Of a stretch of 64,000 nt of DNA, positions 25,951 through 35,107 are shown piece by piece (the stretch's first letter is position 1; every line of letters starts with the position of its first letter). The notes under the pieces were generated by a model. That model was not told the origin of the DNA and did no database searches. It saw only the letters and a list, made by a program, of their open reading frames with translations. The stretch comes from Rhizobiales bacterium IMCC20636 (GTDB lineage Bacteria > Pseudomonadota > Alphaproteobacteria > Rhizobiales > GCA-2746425): NCBI GenBank assembly GCA_016865015.1, contig CP018226.1:3751001-3815000 (forward strand), written 5' to 3'. The position numbers and the translations under genes were made by a program.

Positions 25951-26862
25951 ATGTCGATCCGCCCGGTCAGCCAAATCCTGCAAGCCCAACCGACAATGGA
26001 AGGAGCCGGTGTCAAACTGCACCGTGCTTTCGGGTTCGGTGATCCCGAGATGGCTGATCCATTTCTGCTGCTTGATGATTTTCGCAATGACAGGCCGCAA
26101 GATTACGAACGCGGCTTTCCCTGGCATCCGCATCGGGGCATAGAGACCATCACCTATGTGCTGGCAGGCACTGTGGAGCATGCTGACAGTCTGGGTAACC
26201 GGGGCGCGCTGAAGGCCGGTGACGTGCAATGGATGACTGCTGGCAGTGGTATCCTGCATCAGGAAATGCCCGAAGGCGATGCCAGCGGCAAGATGCATGG
26301 TTTCCAGCTCTGGGCCAATTTGCCGCGCAATCTGAAAATGACCGATCCACGTTATCAGGATGTCGAGGCCAGTGAGATTCCGTTACTGCAGGAAGATGAT
26401 GGCACCGAAGTGAAGGTCGTGTGCGGTGAGTTCTGGGACCGCAAGGGACCGGTGGACGGCATTGCCGCTGATCCGCGCTATCTGGATGTGTTTGTGCCGG
26501 CTGGCAAAAAACGTACCCTGCCCGTCAGCACCTATCAAAAGGCGTTTGCCTATATATTCGAAGGCTCAGGAACGTTTCGCGATGCATCCAAACCAATTGG
26601 TGTTCTGACTGAAAAAGAAGCCAATGGAGAAGAATTACTGATCCGGGACCAGACAGGCAACCGATCTTTGGTGTTGTTTGGTACGGGTGATGAAATCACG
26701 GTTCAGGCGGGCGACAATGGCATCCGTTTTCTGCTCGTGTCAGGAACACCCATTCAGGAACCGGTTGCCTGGCACGGACCAATTGTCATGAACACACGTC
26801 AGGAATTGATGCAGGCCGTCAAAGAATTGAATGCCGGCACCTTCATCAAGACGTCTGCATAG
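25951..26862 (+). CDS. Pirin family protein
   Basis: A 303-aa bicupin. The pirin metal-site motif HPHRGIETITYVLAG begins near residue 57, with the partner HQEMP at ~102-106 giving the remaining ligands. The C-terminal cupin domain (about 175-290) is complete. A gga ribosome site precedes the ATG. Bacterial pirins include quercetin dioxygenases and regulators of metabolism; which applies here is unknown. It converges on the amidohydrolase gene with 3 nt between stop codons. Confidence 0.92.
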   Translation: MSIRPVSQILQAQPTMEGAGVKLHRAFGFGDPEMADPFLLLDDFRNDRPQDYERGFPWHPHRGIETITYVLAGTVEHADSLGNRGALKAGDVQWMTAGSGILHQEMPEGDASGKMHGFQLWANLPRNLKMTDPRYQDVEASEIPLLQEDDGTEVKVVCGEFWDRKGPVDGIAADPRYLDVFVPAGKKRTLPVSTYQKAFAYIFEGSGTFRDASKPIGVLTEKEANGEELLIRDQTGNRSLVLFGTGDEITVQAGDNGIRFLLVSGTPIQEPVAWHGPIVMNTRQELMQAVKELNAGTFIKTSA

Positions 26863-26865
26863 GCC

Positions 26866-27840
26866 CTACAGGCGCAGAAGCGCCTTGGCATTGCGATAGC
26901 ACACCATGTCGCGCTCCTCATCGGACAGGGTTGCACCATCGATCCACGACCCGGCCTCATCAATTTTCTCAAATGGATAGTCAGACGAAAACAGAACCCG
27001 GTCCGGTCCCATCGCATCCACGGCACACCGCAGTGGTTCGTCTGAACACACACCAGCAGTGGTCGCGTAAATATTGCGTTTGAAATAGTCGGATGGCTTC
27101 ATGTCCAGGGTCATGTTTCCGCGATTGCTGATCAACCAGCGACTGTCAAAACGCCAAAGCTGGTAAGGCAATGTTTCGCCCATATGGCCCAAAATGAGTT
27201 TGGCTTTGGGAAACCGGTCAAACACGCCGCTGAACAAGATCCGCAGGGCGTGATTTCCGGTTTCCACTGTCCATGACCAGACGGGGCCAAACAGTTCCGG
27301 GTGATTGTGATACATATAGGGCACATCCGGCGGATTGTTGGGATGGATGTAGATCGGCACATCCAGATCTGACGCGCGTTCCCAGACGACCGAAAAACGA
27401 TCATCATCCAGATAGGCACCATTGGTCTGGCCATTGATCATGGCACCACAAAAGCCAAGCTGTTTGACGCAGCGTTCCAGTTCATTGGCTGCTTCAAGCG
27501 GGTCCTGCAGGGCCAGATGCGCGAAGCCGGCATAGCGCTCCGGCTGGTTGTTGATCTGCTCTGCCAAAAAATCGTTGCAAATCCTGGCCATGCGCAGAGC
27601 AGTAGCGGTGTTTGGTTCTGCCTGAACACCTGGGCCTGCCAGCGACAGAACAGACTTTTCAATATTGTTTCGATCCATGCCGGCCAGACGCAACTCGCCA
27701 AAATCTTCAAGCACGTCGCGGACCTTACCAAACAGGCCGGGGCTGATGTTGATCGCTGTCTTTGACCAGTAATCAACAAAATCCGGTGTCATGAAATGCT
27801 CTTCAAGAGCAATTTTGCGGTGTCCCGATGTCTGGTCCAT
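26866..27840 (-). CDS. Amidohydrolase resembling gamma-resorcylate decarboxylase
   Basis: A 324-aa TIM-barrel metal-dependent decarboxylase of the ACMSD/LigW branch. The metal-binding ExH is ALEEHF (Glu13, His15), followed by LQDP near 106, a HPNNPP metal-His block near 162 and FSSDYPFE with the catalytic Asp near 288. The whole order mirrors 2,6-dihydroxybenzoate decarboxylases. I start at ATG 27840, which has an aaggac site. It is the distal gene of the TRAP 2 operon. A related aromatic carboxylic acid is the likely substrate, inferred from family. Confidence 0.85.
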   Translation of the reverse strand: MDQTSGHRKIALEEHFMTPDFVDYWSKTAINISPGLFGKVRDVLEDFGELRLAGMDRNNIEKSVLSLAGPGVQAEPNTATALRMARICNDFLAEQINNQPERYAGFAHLALQDPLEAANELERCVKQLGFCGAMINGQTNGAYLDDDRFSVVWERASDLDVPIYIHPNNPPDVPYMYHNHPELFGPVWSWTVETGNHALRILFSGVFDRFPKAKLILGHMGETLPYQLWRFDSRWLISNRGNMTLDMKPSDYFKRNIYATTAGVCSDEPLRCAVDAMGPDRVLFSSDYPFEKIDEAGSWIDGATLSDEERDMVCYRNAKALLRL

Positions 27841-27886
27841 TGGGGAGTCCTTCAATAAATTCGAAATGTGTTGTTGTGCGTCTCGA

Positions 27887-29065
27887 TCAGAGTTGGAAGA
27901 TCTTCTTGTCTGTCTTGTGCAGACAGGCGCTGACGCCATTTTCTTCAATCATGTAATTGTCACAGATAACGGCGAACACTTCGCCATCATCAAATCCGGG
28001 ATGAACGGCGAAGCACATATTGGCTGCCAGTGGCATGGTTTCATCTTTCCGGATCATGGGACGTTCCACCATATCCACGCCCTGCCCATGGGCATACAGC
28101 CGTATTTCCGGCGGCAGACCATGATCAATCATCCAGGCATCATGGGCGGCTGCAATTTCAGCAGGGTCTGCGCCTGGCTTCATCAGCGACATCGTGTGGT
28201 CCTGAGCGTTTTTCATATGCTCGAAGGATTGCAGGAGATGATCACTTGGCGTTCCAAGCACCATGGTGCGCGCGATCTCCAGATAGACACCGCCCGGGCC
28301 GTTAATCTCAATCAGCAGTGAAAAATGATCGCCCTTTTCGATGGTTCGGCCCTGAAGCGGACGGCTGGCGAACCGCGAGGACCGCCCAAGCGGAGCGGAA
28401 GTTCCCAGGAATATGCCCTGATCGCTGCCGAGCCGGTGAGCCACGGCCTGCGCGTGGTTGGCAACGTCGATGTCCTGCACGCCGGGACGCAGAAAATCGC
28501 AAACCTCGGCAAAGACCTGATCCTGAATATGTGCCGTCTGGTGAATGAGACCGATTTCTTCGGGGCTCTTGATAGCCTTGATAGTGTCGACCAGATCTGT
28601 TGCGTCCACCTGTATTGGCGCGTCGGACATTTTCTGAACAGCATAAATCAGGGAAAAGGGCAGCGTATTTGGTGTCAGCCAACCAATCTTCGCGGGCCGT
28701 GTGTCCTGAAACTCTTTCACCAGCAAATCGGCATCATAGCGGTTGGTGTAACCGATGGAGGCGAAGGATGGTGTGTGGATCATGCGCCCGACACCACGAT
28801 GTATCTCATCTGTACCGCCCAGTTCGCGCACCGTATCGAACGGTCCCATTTCGATGATGGTCATGGGTTGGTCGCGGTAGAAGACCACAGTTCTGGGATA
28901 GCCATTTCCCGCGGGCAGATCGCTGAACCAACGCACATAGCCGCCCACCCAGTCGCTGGTGTTCTGCATGACCAGCGCATCGATATCTTCAGCCGCCATA
29001 GCCTGTGAAACAGCATTCCAGCGGCGCTGCAGCTCTGCATCAGTGATCGGGGAGCGCATTTTCAT
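27887..29065 (-). CDS. M24 family (creatinase/prolidase fold) protein with altered metal-site residues
   Basis: A 392-aa protein with a creatinase N-terminal domain (about 10-145) and a pita-bread C-terminal domain (165-392). In metallo-M24 enzymes the ligands are Asp, Asp, His, Glu, Glu. Here the aligned positions read Glu253 (LIEING), Glu263 (YLEIAR), His326 (AHGQG), His355 (AVHPG) and a Glu near 374-375. The set is therefore not the standard di-metal site. It may be a creatinase-like C-N hydrolase that works without metal, or a changed metal enzyme. Ribosome site gaggtaac before ATG. Operon with its neighbours. Confidence 0.85.
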   Translation of the reverse strand: MKMRSPITDAELQRRWNAVSQAMAAEDIDALVMQNTSDWVGGYVRWFSDLPAGNGYPRTVVFYRDQPMTIIEMGPFDTVRELGGTDEIHRGVGRMIHTPSFASIGYTNRYDADLLVKEFQDTRPAKIGWLTPNTLPFSLIYAVQKMSDAPIQVDATDLVDTIKAIKSPEEIGLIHQTAHIQDQVFAEVCDFLRPGVQDIDVANHAQAVAHRLGSDQGIFLGTSAPLGRSSRFASRPLQGRTIEKGDHFSLLIEINGPGGVYLEIARTMVLGTPSDHLLQSFEHMKNAQDHTMSLMKPGADPAEIAAAHDAWMIDHGLPPEIRLYAHGQGVDMVERPMIRKDETMPLAANMCFAVHPGFDDGEVFAVICDNYMIEENGVSACLHKTDKKIFQL

Positions 29066-29095
29066 CTATGTTACCTCGTCGATTCATCAAAGGGT

Positions 29096-30043
29096 TCAGC
29101 GGTCAAATTTTCCGGTCAATCCGTCAGCACCGGATTTTGCATATGTGTTGAGAGAGTCCACGATGAGCGGCAGTGCCTGCTGATGGTAAACATCGGCCAT
29201 TCCACCAATATGCGGCGTCACGATAATTCTGGGGTGGTGCCAAAGCGGGCTGTCAGCTGGCAGCGGTTCGGTTGCAAACACATCCATACCGGCACCAGCG
29301 ATGTAGCCCTCGTCCAGCGCCTCCAGCAAGGCTTCTTCATCGACACAGCCACCACGGGAAATATTGATGAGAAACGCACTTTGCTTCATGGCTGACAGCA
29401 CTTTTGCGTCAACGATATGATGGGTTTCGCTGGAATAGGGCGCAATGACAATGAGGAAATCAGCCTCCCGGGCCGCGTCTTCGATCTCGGAGCGTTTGTA
29501 AATCCTGTCGAACCCATCCAGTTCCGTGCGCCCGTTGGACACGCCGGTGAGCCGCATATCCATTGCCAGACAGCGCTTGGCCAGCGTTTCAGCAATGGCA
29601 CCCAGCCCCACCAGACAGGCGGTTTTTCCGGCCAGAAGTGGTTGTGGCCACCTTTGCCAGGATGCTGATTGCTGATTTTGCAGCATGGTAGGAAAGTCGC
29701 GCGACAATGACAGCATCAGCAGCAATGTCAGCTCCGACATCTGCGGGCCGTGGAAGCCACTGCAATTTGTCACCACAACATCCTTGGACAGAACGTCCAT
29801 TGCCAGCAGATTATCGACACCTGTCGTCAGTGCCTGAACCCATTGCAATTTTGGCATCGCAGCAATCAGATCTGGTTTTATGAAGGGCGCAAGTGCAATC
29901 AATATGTCCGCATCGGCGCCAAGCGACACGGCCTCTTCGTGGCTGGTGGCAGCAACAAACTGATAGCCCTCACACAGATTGCCAAGTTCGCGGGCATACC
30001 ACTCCGCCTGTCGATCAAAAATCAGAGCTTTTCTTGAGGCCAT
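29096..30043 (-). CDS. D-2-hydroxyacid dehydrogenase family protein
   Basis: A 315-aa NAD(P)-dependent enzyme of the D-isomer hydroxyacid dehydrogenase family. The nucleotide-binding segment LVGLGAIAETLA is at ~143-154. The catalytic Arg is in NISRGG near 228, the Glu in MDVFATEP near 257 and the His in VTPHIGG near 276. It is slightly short at the N-terminal substrate domain but complete. It lies 13 nt after dctM of transporter 2 and probably reduces or oxidises a 2-keto/2-hydroxy acid taken up by it. Confidence 0.88.
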   Translation of the reverse strand: MASRKALIFDRQAEWYARELGNLCEGYQFVAATSHEEAVSLGADADILIALAPFIKPDLIAAMPKLQWVQALTTGVDNLLAMDVLSKDVVVTNCSGFHGPQMSELTLLLMLSLSRDFPTMLQNQQSASWQRWPQPLLAGKTACLVGLGAIAETLAKRCLAMDMRLTGVSNGRTELDGFDRIYKRSEIEDAAREADFLIVIAPYSSETHHIVDAKVLSAMKQSAFLINISRGGCVDEEALLEALDEGYIAGAGMDVFATEPLPADSPLWHHPRIIVTPHIGGMADVYHQQALPLIVDSLNTYAKSGADGLTGKFDR

Positions 30044-30055
30044 GACGGGTCCCTC

Positions 30056-31357
30056 TCAATAGAGAATGGATGGCAACCACAGCGTCAACTGTGGAAGCAT
30101 GAATAACAGCATGATGAGAATCAGCGGCGCAATCAGAAAAGGGATAATTCCCCGATACAGAGTTACAATATTTGTCCCGGGTATCTGGGCCTGGATGATA
30201 AATAAATTCATGCCCACAGGCGGTGTGATCAGGCCCAACTCAACCACCACCACAACCAGAACGCCAAACCAGATGGGGTCATAACCATATCCTGTTATGA
30301 TTGGCAGAAACACCGGGACGGTGATCAGCATCATGCCGATTCCTTCCAGAAAACACCCCATGACAATATAAAGCGCGATGATGATCGTGACGACTGCGAA
30401 TGGACCGAGCCCAAAATCCTGCGCCGTATTTAACAGCAATTCGGGAAGCCGTGTCTGCACGACAAAATTGGCGAAGATTGTTGCGCCAATGACAATCAGG
30501 AACAGGACGCATGACGTGATGACCGATGCTCGCACTGCCTCGGTCAAACGCACAATTGTCAGGTTCCCCGTCGCAAATCCGAGCACAATTGCACCAAAGG
30601 CACCGACGGCTGCAGCCTCGTTGGGACTGAAGACCCCCATATAAATTCCGCCGATGGTGGCGGTGAACAGAACAATGAATTGCCATGGCTCACGCAAGGC
30701 CTTCAGACGTTCTTTCAGGCTGGCTGGCGCATCCAGAGGTGCTTTTTCCGGCGAACGTGCGGCGATGATCACGGCTATGGCTGAGTAAAGCACAAGCAGG
30801 ACCAGACCTGGGATCAAAGAAGCTGCGAACAGTTTGGGAACGGAGACTTCTGCTATCGAGCCATAAATAACGAGGATAATGGACGGCGGAATCAGAATAC
30901 CAAGCGTGCCACCTGTTGCGACAGAGGCGGCTGCGAAGCCTTCCTCATAGTCGGCACGCCGCATTTCCGGCATGGCGATACGGGTCATGGTGGCGGCGGT
31001 TGCAATGGACGAGCCGCAAATTGCACCGAACGCGCCGGAGGCCCCGATGGTGGCAACAGACAATCCGCCGCGCATGCCGGACAGGACAATGCGTGCGGCC
31101 TTGAACAAATCCGCTGACAATCTGGATTTAGACGAAATTTCGCCCATCAATATGAACAACGGAATAACCGACAGTCCATAGCCTGAGGCGATGTCAAATG
31201 TTGTGGTTCCCGTCACCAGTTTCGCAACGGTCACATTGGTCAGTAGCGCATTGCCAACAATACCGCACAGCGCCAATGCCAACCAGACAGGTTGGCGCAG
31301 CAGAAGAAACCCGAAGAGCAGTGCTATGGACAAAAGGCCCATAATTGGCGTGCTCAT
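30056..31357 (-). CDS. dctM: TRAP transporter large permease (DctM family), transporter 2
   Basis: A 433-aa, ~12-helix permease. Signature segments are SGAFGAICGSSIATAATMTRIAMPEM near residue 110 and ILIPPSIILVIYG near 153, with a GLITPPVGMNLF motif near the C-terminus. The ATG overlaps the dctQ stop by 4 nt. It forms a carrier with the two upstream genes. Confidence 0.94.
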   Translation of the reverse strand: MSTPIMGLLSIALLFGFLLLRQPVWLALALCGIVGNALLTNVTVAKLVTGTTTFDIASGYGLSVIPLFILMGEISSKSRLSADLFKAARIVLSGMRGGLSVATIGASGAFGAICGSSIATAATMTRIAMPEMRRADYEEGFAAASVATGGTLGILIPPSIILVIYGSIAEVSVPKLFAASLIPGLVLLVLYSAIAVIIAARSPEKAPLDAPASLKERLKALREPWQFIVLFTATIGGIYMGVFSPNEAAAVGAFGAIVLGFATGNLTIVRLTEAVRASVITSCVLFLIVIGATIFANFVVQTRLPELLLNTAQDFGLGPFAVVTIIIALYIVMGCFLEGIGMMLITVPVFLPIITGYGYDPIWFGVLVVVVVELGLITPPVGMNLFIIQAQIPGTNIVTLYRGIIPFLIAPLILIMLLFMLPQLTLWLPSILY

Positions 31358-31872
31358 TGATCATTGCCTCGCTCGTTCGGCAGAATATCACTCTGCTGCG
31401 GTGTGAACATCGTCAAAAAAGCAGCCAGGATCGCGCCAGACAAACCGACAAGAGATACCACCCAGATGAGCCAGACCGGAAGGTTGAGTTCCAGTGACCT
31501 ATCCCCGTACCGGTACGCGCTGAGCATTGGACCGACCATTGACCAGAAAACAAACACCAGAATGCCGAACGCGGCGAGGCCAGCGATCAGCTTCAACAGG
31601 CGCACAAAAGCCGGAGAGCTCAGATTGTCGATGATATCTATGGTGATTTCGGCACGGTCGGAAATGACCTGAGCCAGACCGAAGAAGACCATGACAGCCA
31701 GTGCGATTCCGACAAGATCATATGATCCGGGAATGGGCGCATTGAAAGCATATCTCATGAAAACATCCGCGACGATGATGAGCATCATCGCGACGAGAGC
31801 AAACATGGACAGCTTCAACTGCATTTCGAAAATGGCGCACAAAACGCGCTGAATTCGACTGAAGGGTGGCAT
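31354..31872 (-). CDS. dctQ: TRAP transporter small permease (DctQ family), transporter 2
   Basis: A 172-aa membrane protein with four hydrophobic helices and the family stretch DVFMRYAFNAPIPGSYDLVGI near residue 36. It is coupled to dctM by a 4-nt overlap and separated from dctP by ~100 bp containing a strong hairpin. It ends in a polar tail (PNERGNDQ). Confidence 0.9.
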   Translation of the reverse strand: MPPFSRIQRVLCAIFEMQLKLSMFALVAMMLIIVADVFMRYAFNAPIPGSYDLVGIALAVMVFFGLAQVISDRAEITIDIIDNLSSPAFVRLLKLIAGLAAFGILVFVFWSMVGPMLSAYRYGDRSLELNLPVWLIWVVSLVGLSGAILAAFLTMFTPQQSDILPNERGNDQ

Positions 31873-31925
31873 AGGACATTCCCTGCTTGCTGCCTGGCTT
31901 GGGCGCCGTGGGCGGGAGTCGGGGT

Positions 31926-31962
31926 AAGACCGGGCCTTTCCTCATTACGGCGGCCCGGTCTT
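31926..31962 (-). terminator. Intercistronic hairpin between dctP and dctQ (transporter 2)
   Basis: A perfect 11-bp inverted repeat, AAGACCGGGCC (31926-31936) with GGCCCGGTCTT (31952-31962), 15-nt loop, begins 9 nt after the dctP stop codon. It has no long T-run. It likely protects dctP mRNA or partially terminates before dctQM. Confidence 0.65.
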
Positions 31963-31971
31963 TCGTCATCT

Positions 31972-32970
31972 CTATTTTGTATAAGCAGCCACAAATTCAC
32001 TTCCGGGTTTTCCAGAATCATTCAGGGCACCAATGAAGCTCTCACTGATGGGCGCGACAGCGCTCTCCAGTTTGGCACGTTCCGTGTCTGACAATTGAAC
32101 GATTTCCACGCCGCCATCGACCATATATTGACGGCCTTCCGCTTCGCCTTCATCCCACATCTTGCCAAAGGCTTCACCCCGATCCGGACCGGTGGTGTCG
32201 TCGATGATCTTCTGCATTTCCGGGCTGAGGTTGTTGTAGGTGTTTTCATTCATCACAACTGCAAAAGTTGCAGAGGCGATACCTGGCTCCAGCGAGTATT
32301 TGATGATTGGCGCCATATCAAACGCTTTGGTGGCTTCGAACGGAAACGAAGCCGCATCTGCAACACCTTTTGAAATGGCGTCCGCAGATTGCCCTGGCGG
32401 AATCGGGAGTGGAACAGCCTCAAGCTTTTCCACGATCTGCTGCCAGATGGCACCGGCATAGCGGATACGCTGACCCTTGATATTGTCCAAAATGCTCAGG
32501 TCAGATTTTGCCGAGTGGATTTTCAAAGGCGGTGTGACCGCCATCCACATGATCTTTGTGCCCGCATGTTCCTCCGCCAGATATTCTGGCGCAAGTTCAG
32601 TCAGGCGTCGGGATGTGATGGCACTCAGATCACCGGCAGAGGGATGGCTGAGCGGCAAACCGGCCAGTTCCGTCATCGGAAAACGACCTGGTGTGGCCCC
32701 GTGCAGGATGATCGCCAGGTCTGCTGCGCCTGCAACGACCAATTCAAACTGGCGTGGTGGTGGCCCAAGCTGACCGGACGTAAAGACTTCCAATGACAAT
32801 TCGCCATTGGATTTTTCACTCATCTCATCAGACCAGACCTTGAGCATCTTGTGGAATGTGTGATTTGGCGGCAGGAAACTGGATACTTTCAGTTTCTGAG
32901 CCGAAACAGCCGTTATGGATGCAGCACTGATAGCAACAGCCAAGGCAATTTTTACAACGGGATTTTGCAA
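31972..32970 (-). CDS. dctP: TRAP transporter solute-binding protein (DctP family), transporter 2
   Basis: A 332-aa periplasmic protein with a signal peptide (MQNPVVKIALAVAIS to VSAQ, ~25 aa). DctP features follow: LPPNHTFHKML start of the mature domain, and the GQRIRYAGAIWQQIVEKL helix near 165 carrying the ligand-binding Arg. It leads the leftward operon dctP-Q-M, hydroxyacid dehydrogenase, M24 protein, amidohydrolase. A gene for a glutathione transferase diverges from its promoter (157 bp). Confidence 0.92.
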   Translation of the reverse strand: MQNPVVKIALAVAISAASITAVSAQKLKVSSFLPPNHTFHKMLKVWSDEMSEKSNGELSLEVFTSGQLGPPPRQFELVVAGAADLAIILHGATPGRFPMTELAGLPLSHPSAGDLSAITSRRLTELAPEYLAEEHAGTKIMWMAVTPPLKIHSAKSDLSILDNIKGQRIRYAGAIWQQIVEKLEAVPLPIPPGQSADAISKGVADAASFPFEATKAFDMAPIIKYSLEPGIASATFAVVMNENTYNNLSPEMQKIIDDTTGPDRGEAFGKMWDEGEAEGRQYMVDGGVEIVQLSDTERAKLESAVAPISESFIGALNDSGKPGSEFVAAYTK

Positions 32971-33127
32971 CGTATTTCTCCTCCAACGTTCCGCAGCATC
33001 GGTTCATTTCTCATGCTCCCCTGACCATGAGTGACCTGCTTCGCGGTACACTTGTATCGTATCGTGGCTTTTCCTCAAAAGTCAATTGTGCTAGCAACAG
33101 CGTTCAACATATCTGGAGGACGCCGTC

Positions 33128-33919
33128 GTGAAACTGTTCCACAATAATAATAGTGTCTGCTCTCAAAAGGTCCGTGTCACGCTGGCGGAGAAACAAATTC
33201 CATGGGACAGCGAGCATCTCGATCTGTCGAAGAATGAGCAATCCGATCCGCAATACATGAAACTGAATCCGGAAGGTGTCGTTCCAACATTGGTCGATGG
33301 TGATATGGTTCTGCGTGAATCCAGCGTGATTGCCGAATATCTGGATCAATTGTCCGACCACAATCCCCTGGCGCCTACAGATCCCAGGGACCTGGCTGCA
33401 ATGCATCTTTGGCTGACCCGTGCGATCGAGATACATGCCGCTATCAATTCGCTGACATTTGCGACGTTGATGCGCCAGAACCAGCTGCGCGACAGCACAC
33501 CTGAGCAAGTGAAGGCGCGGATAGCGACATTTCCCAACCCACAAATCAGATCAAAGCGGCTTGATCTGTACAGAAATGGGGTAAACTCGCCTTACGTTGC
33601 GGGTGCCCTGTTTACGCTGAAGCGCATGTTCGAAGACATGTCAGTTGTACTGGAAAGCGCCGATTGGCTGACCGCAGGTCAATATGGCCTGTCTGATATT
33701 GCAGTCATTGCCTATGTTGACCGATTGGATCGACTTGGAATGTCCGGTCTCTGGACCGAAGACTTTCCGAAGATTGATCCGTGGTTGCGCGCCAACCAGG
33801 CCCGCCCGAGCTACAAGACCGCCATTGATGATTTGATTCCGCCTGCTGCAGCCGAGGCATCTCGCAAGGTTGGAGCAGAAGCGTGGCCCCAAATCAAAAC
33901 GATCTGGGCGGATATTTAA
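33128..33919 (+). CDS. Glutathione S-transferase family protein
   Basis: A 263-aa GST with an N-terminal thioredoxin-like domain (1-78; active-site region NSVCSQKVRVTLAEK, then VPTLVDGD and the ESSVIAEYLD glutathione motif) and an all-alpha C-terminal domain. GTG start with a perfect ggagga site 7 nt upstream. The CSQKVR active-site form occurs in beta-etherase-like and related GSTs that act on aromatics, but this is not decisive. It diverges from TRAP transporter 2 and is a paralogue of the GST at 42037-42828. Confidence 0.9.
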   Translation: MKLFHNNNSVCSQKVRVTLAEKQIPWDSEHLDLSKNEQSDPQYMKLNPEGVVPTLVDGDMVLRESSVIAEYLDQLSDHNPLAPTDPRDLAAMHLWLTRAIEIHAAINSLTFATLMRQNQLRDSTPEQVKARIATFPNPQIRSKRLDLYRNGVNSPYVAGALFTLKRMFEDMSVVLESADWLTAGQYGLSDIAVIAYVDRLDRLGMSGLWTEDFPKIDPWLRANQARPSYKTAIDDLIPPAAAEASRKVGAEAWPQIKTIWADI

Positions 33920-34149
33920 TCAAGAGACAGAAAAATGAATGGCCTGTGCAGGGGAAATCAGACCGTTTTCGTCATCTGCATAGGCTTCTTGCCGGCTTTA
34001 CCCATTTTCAATGACATCCTGTTAAACACAGAATTGTCGGATTTTGGACGTTATTTGTCTGAAAGTGCTGAAGGCCGCGCATGCGTGTGACATAAGCTTA
34101 CTTTTCTGGAATTCGCCAATCGGATCAATGTTTTAACGAGGCCCCTCCT

Positions 34150-34962
34150 ATGCGTAGAAATTTTGGTATCATTGTTGGCGCGATTACATTTGCGCTCGTC
34201 TCGGGTTCTGCAATGGCGGCGAAATGCAGCAATAACGGATCCGGGTTTGATGCTTTCAAACGCGATTTTGCCAAGGAAGCAAAGGCTGCCGGCATCGGGC
34301 GGCGCGGCCTGTCTGCTTTGGCTGGCACACAATATTCACCGGGTGTCATCAAATATGACAGAAGCGTCAATCGCAGCTTCAAACGTGCGAAGACCAATTT
34401 TCCAAGCTTTTATGCCAAAAAGACCAAAGGTCTGCTGGGGCCCACACGCAAACGACTGAAAAGCTATTCCAAGCTGCTGAATCAGGTTGAGAGAAAATAT
34501 GGTGTGCAGAAAGAAGTGCTTGTCACTATCTGGGGCATGGAAACCGGCTTTGGCGGCTTTACCGGCAAGCACGACATTGTCACATCGCTGGCTTCACTGA
34601 CCCATGACTGCCGCCGCTCCGGGTTCTTCAAACCCAATCTGATGGCTGCATTGCTGATTATCGACAAAGGCTGGATAGATAGAAAACAGATGCGTGGTGC
34701 GCGTCACGGCGAGATCGGCCAGACACAGTTCATGGCCAAAAACTATGTGCAATACGGCGTTGATTATGACCGCGACGGTCGTCGCGACCTTATCCGGTCC
34801 GTGCCTGATGTGCTGGCGTCAACCGCAAACTATCTGCGGGCTCATGGCTGGCGCTCCGGACAACCCTATGGCCCGGGAACGCATAATTTCAGAGTGCTGA
34901 AAGAATGGAATGCATCGTCTGCATATCAGCAAGCGATTGCCAAATTCGCCGCATCACTCTGA
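34150..34962 (+). CDS. Lytic murein transglycosylase (MltB-like, SLT_2 domain)
   Basis: A 270-aa periplasmic peptidoglycan-cleaving enzyme. The signal peptide ends at AMAA (residue 24). The catalytic Glu131 is in WGMETGFG, and the GEIGQTQFMAKNYV and YLRAHGWR segments of the MltB fold follow. No lipobox, so it should be soluble. It stands alone, and a small inverted repeat lies 24 nt after the stop. Confidence 0.92.
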   Translation: MRRNFGIIVGAITFALVSGSAMAAKCSNNGSGFDAFKRDFAKEAKAAGIGRRGLSALAGTQYSPGVIKYDRSVNRSFKRAKTNFPSFYAKKTKGLLGPTRKRLKSYSKLLNQVERKYGVQKEVLVTIWGMETGFGGFTGKHDIVTSLASLTHDCRRSGFFKPNLMAALLIIDKGWIDRKQMRGARHGEIGQTQFMAKNYVQYGVDYDRDGRRDLIRSVPDVLASTANYLRAHGWRSGQPYGPGTHNFRVLKEWNASSAYQQAIAKFAASL

Positions 34963-34986
34963 TGTCTTGAAGCCAGCAACCGCGAT

Positions 34987-35008
34987 CTCTCCGGGCAGAT
35001 CCGGAGAG
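34987..35008 (+). terminator. Hairpin after the lytic transglycosylase gene
   Basis: CTCTCCGG (34987-34994) pairs perfectly with CCGGAGAG (35001-35008) around a 6-nt loop between the convergent transglycosylase and agl operon ends. No T-run is visible on either strand, so termination strength is uncertain. Confidence 0.4.
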
Positions 35009-35107
35009 CCTGCACCACCAGCAGAATTCCACGCAAGTGAAACCGGCTCTCGCCCTATAGAGCGTTTCACGGTCAGACGTTCAGGCCTTCAAGAAATGTG
35101 CGCTGGA

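Noticed and set aside
33040-33070. ATCGTATCG direct repeat in the dctP/GST divergent promoter
   Set aside because: Short and seen once; no regulator gene adjoins it, so no operator is called.
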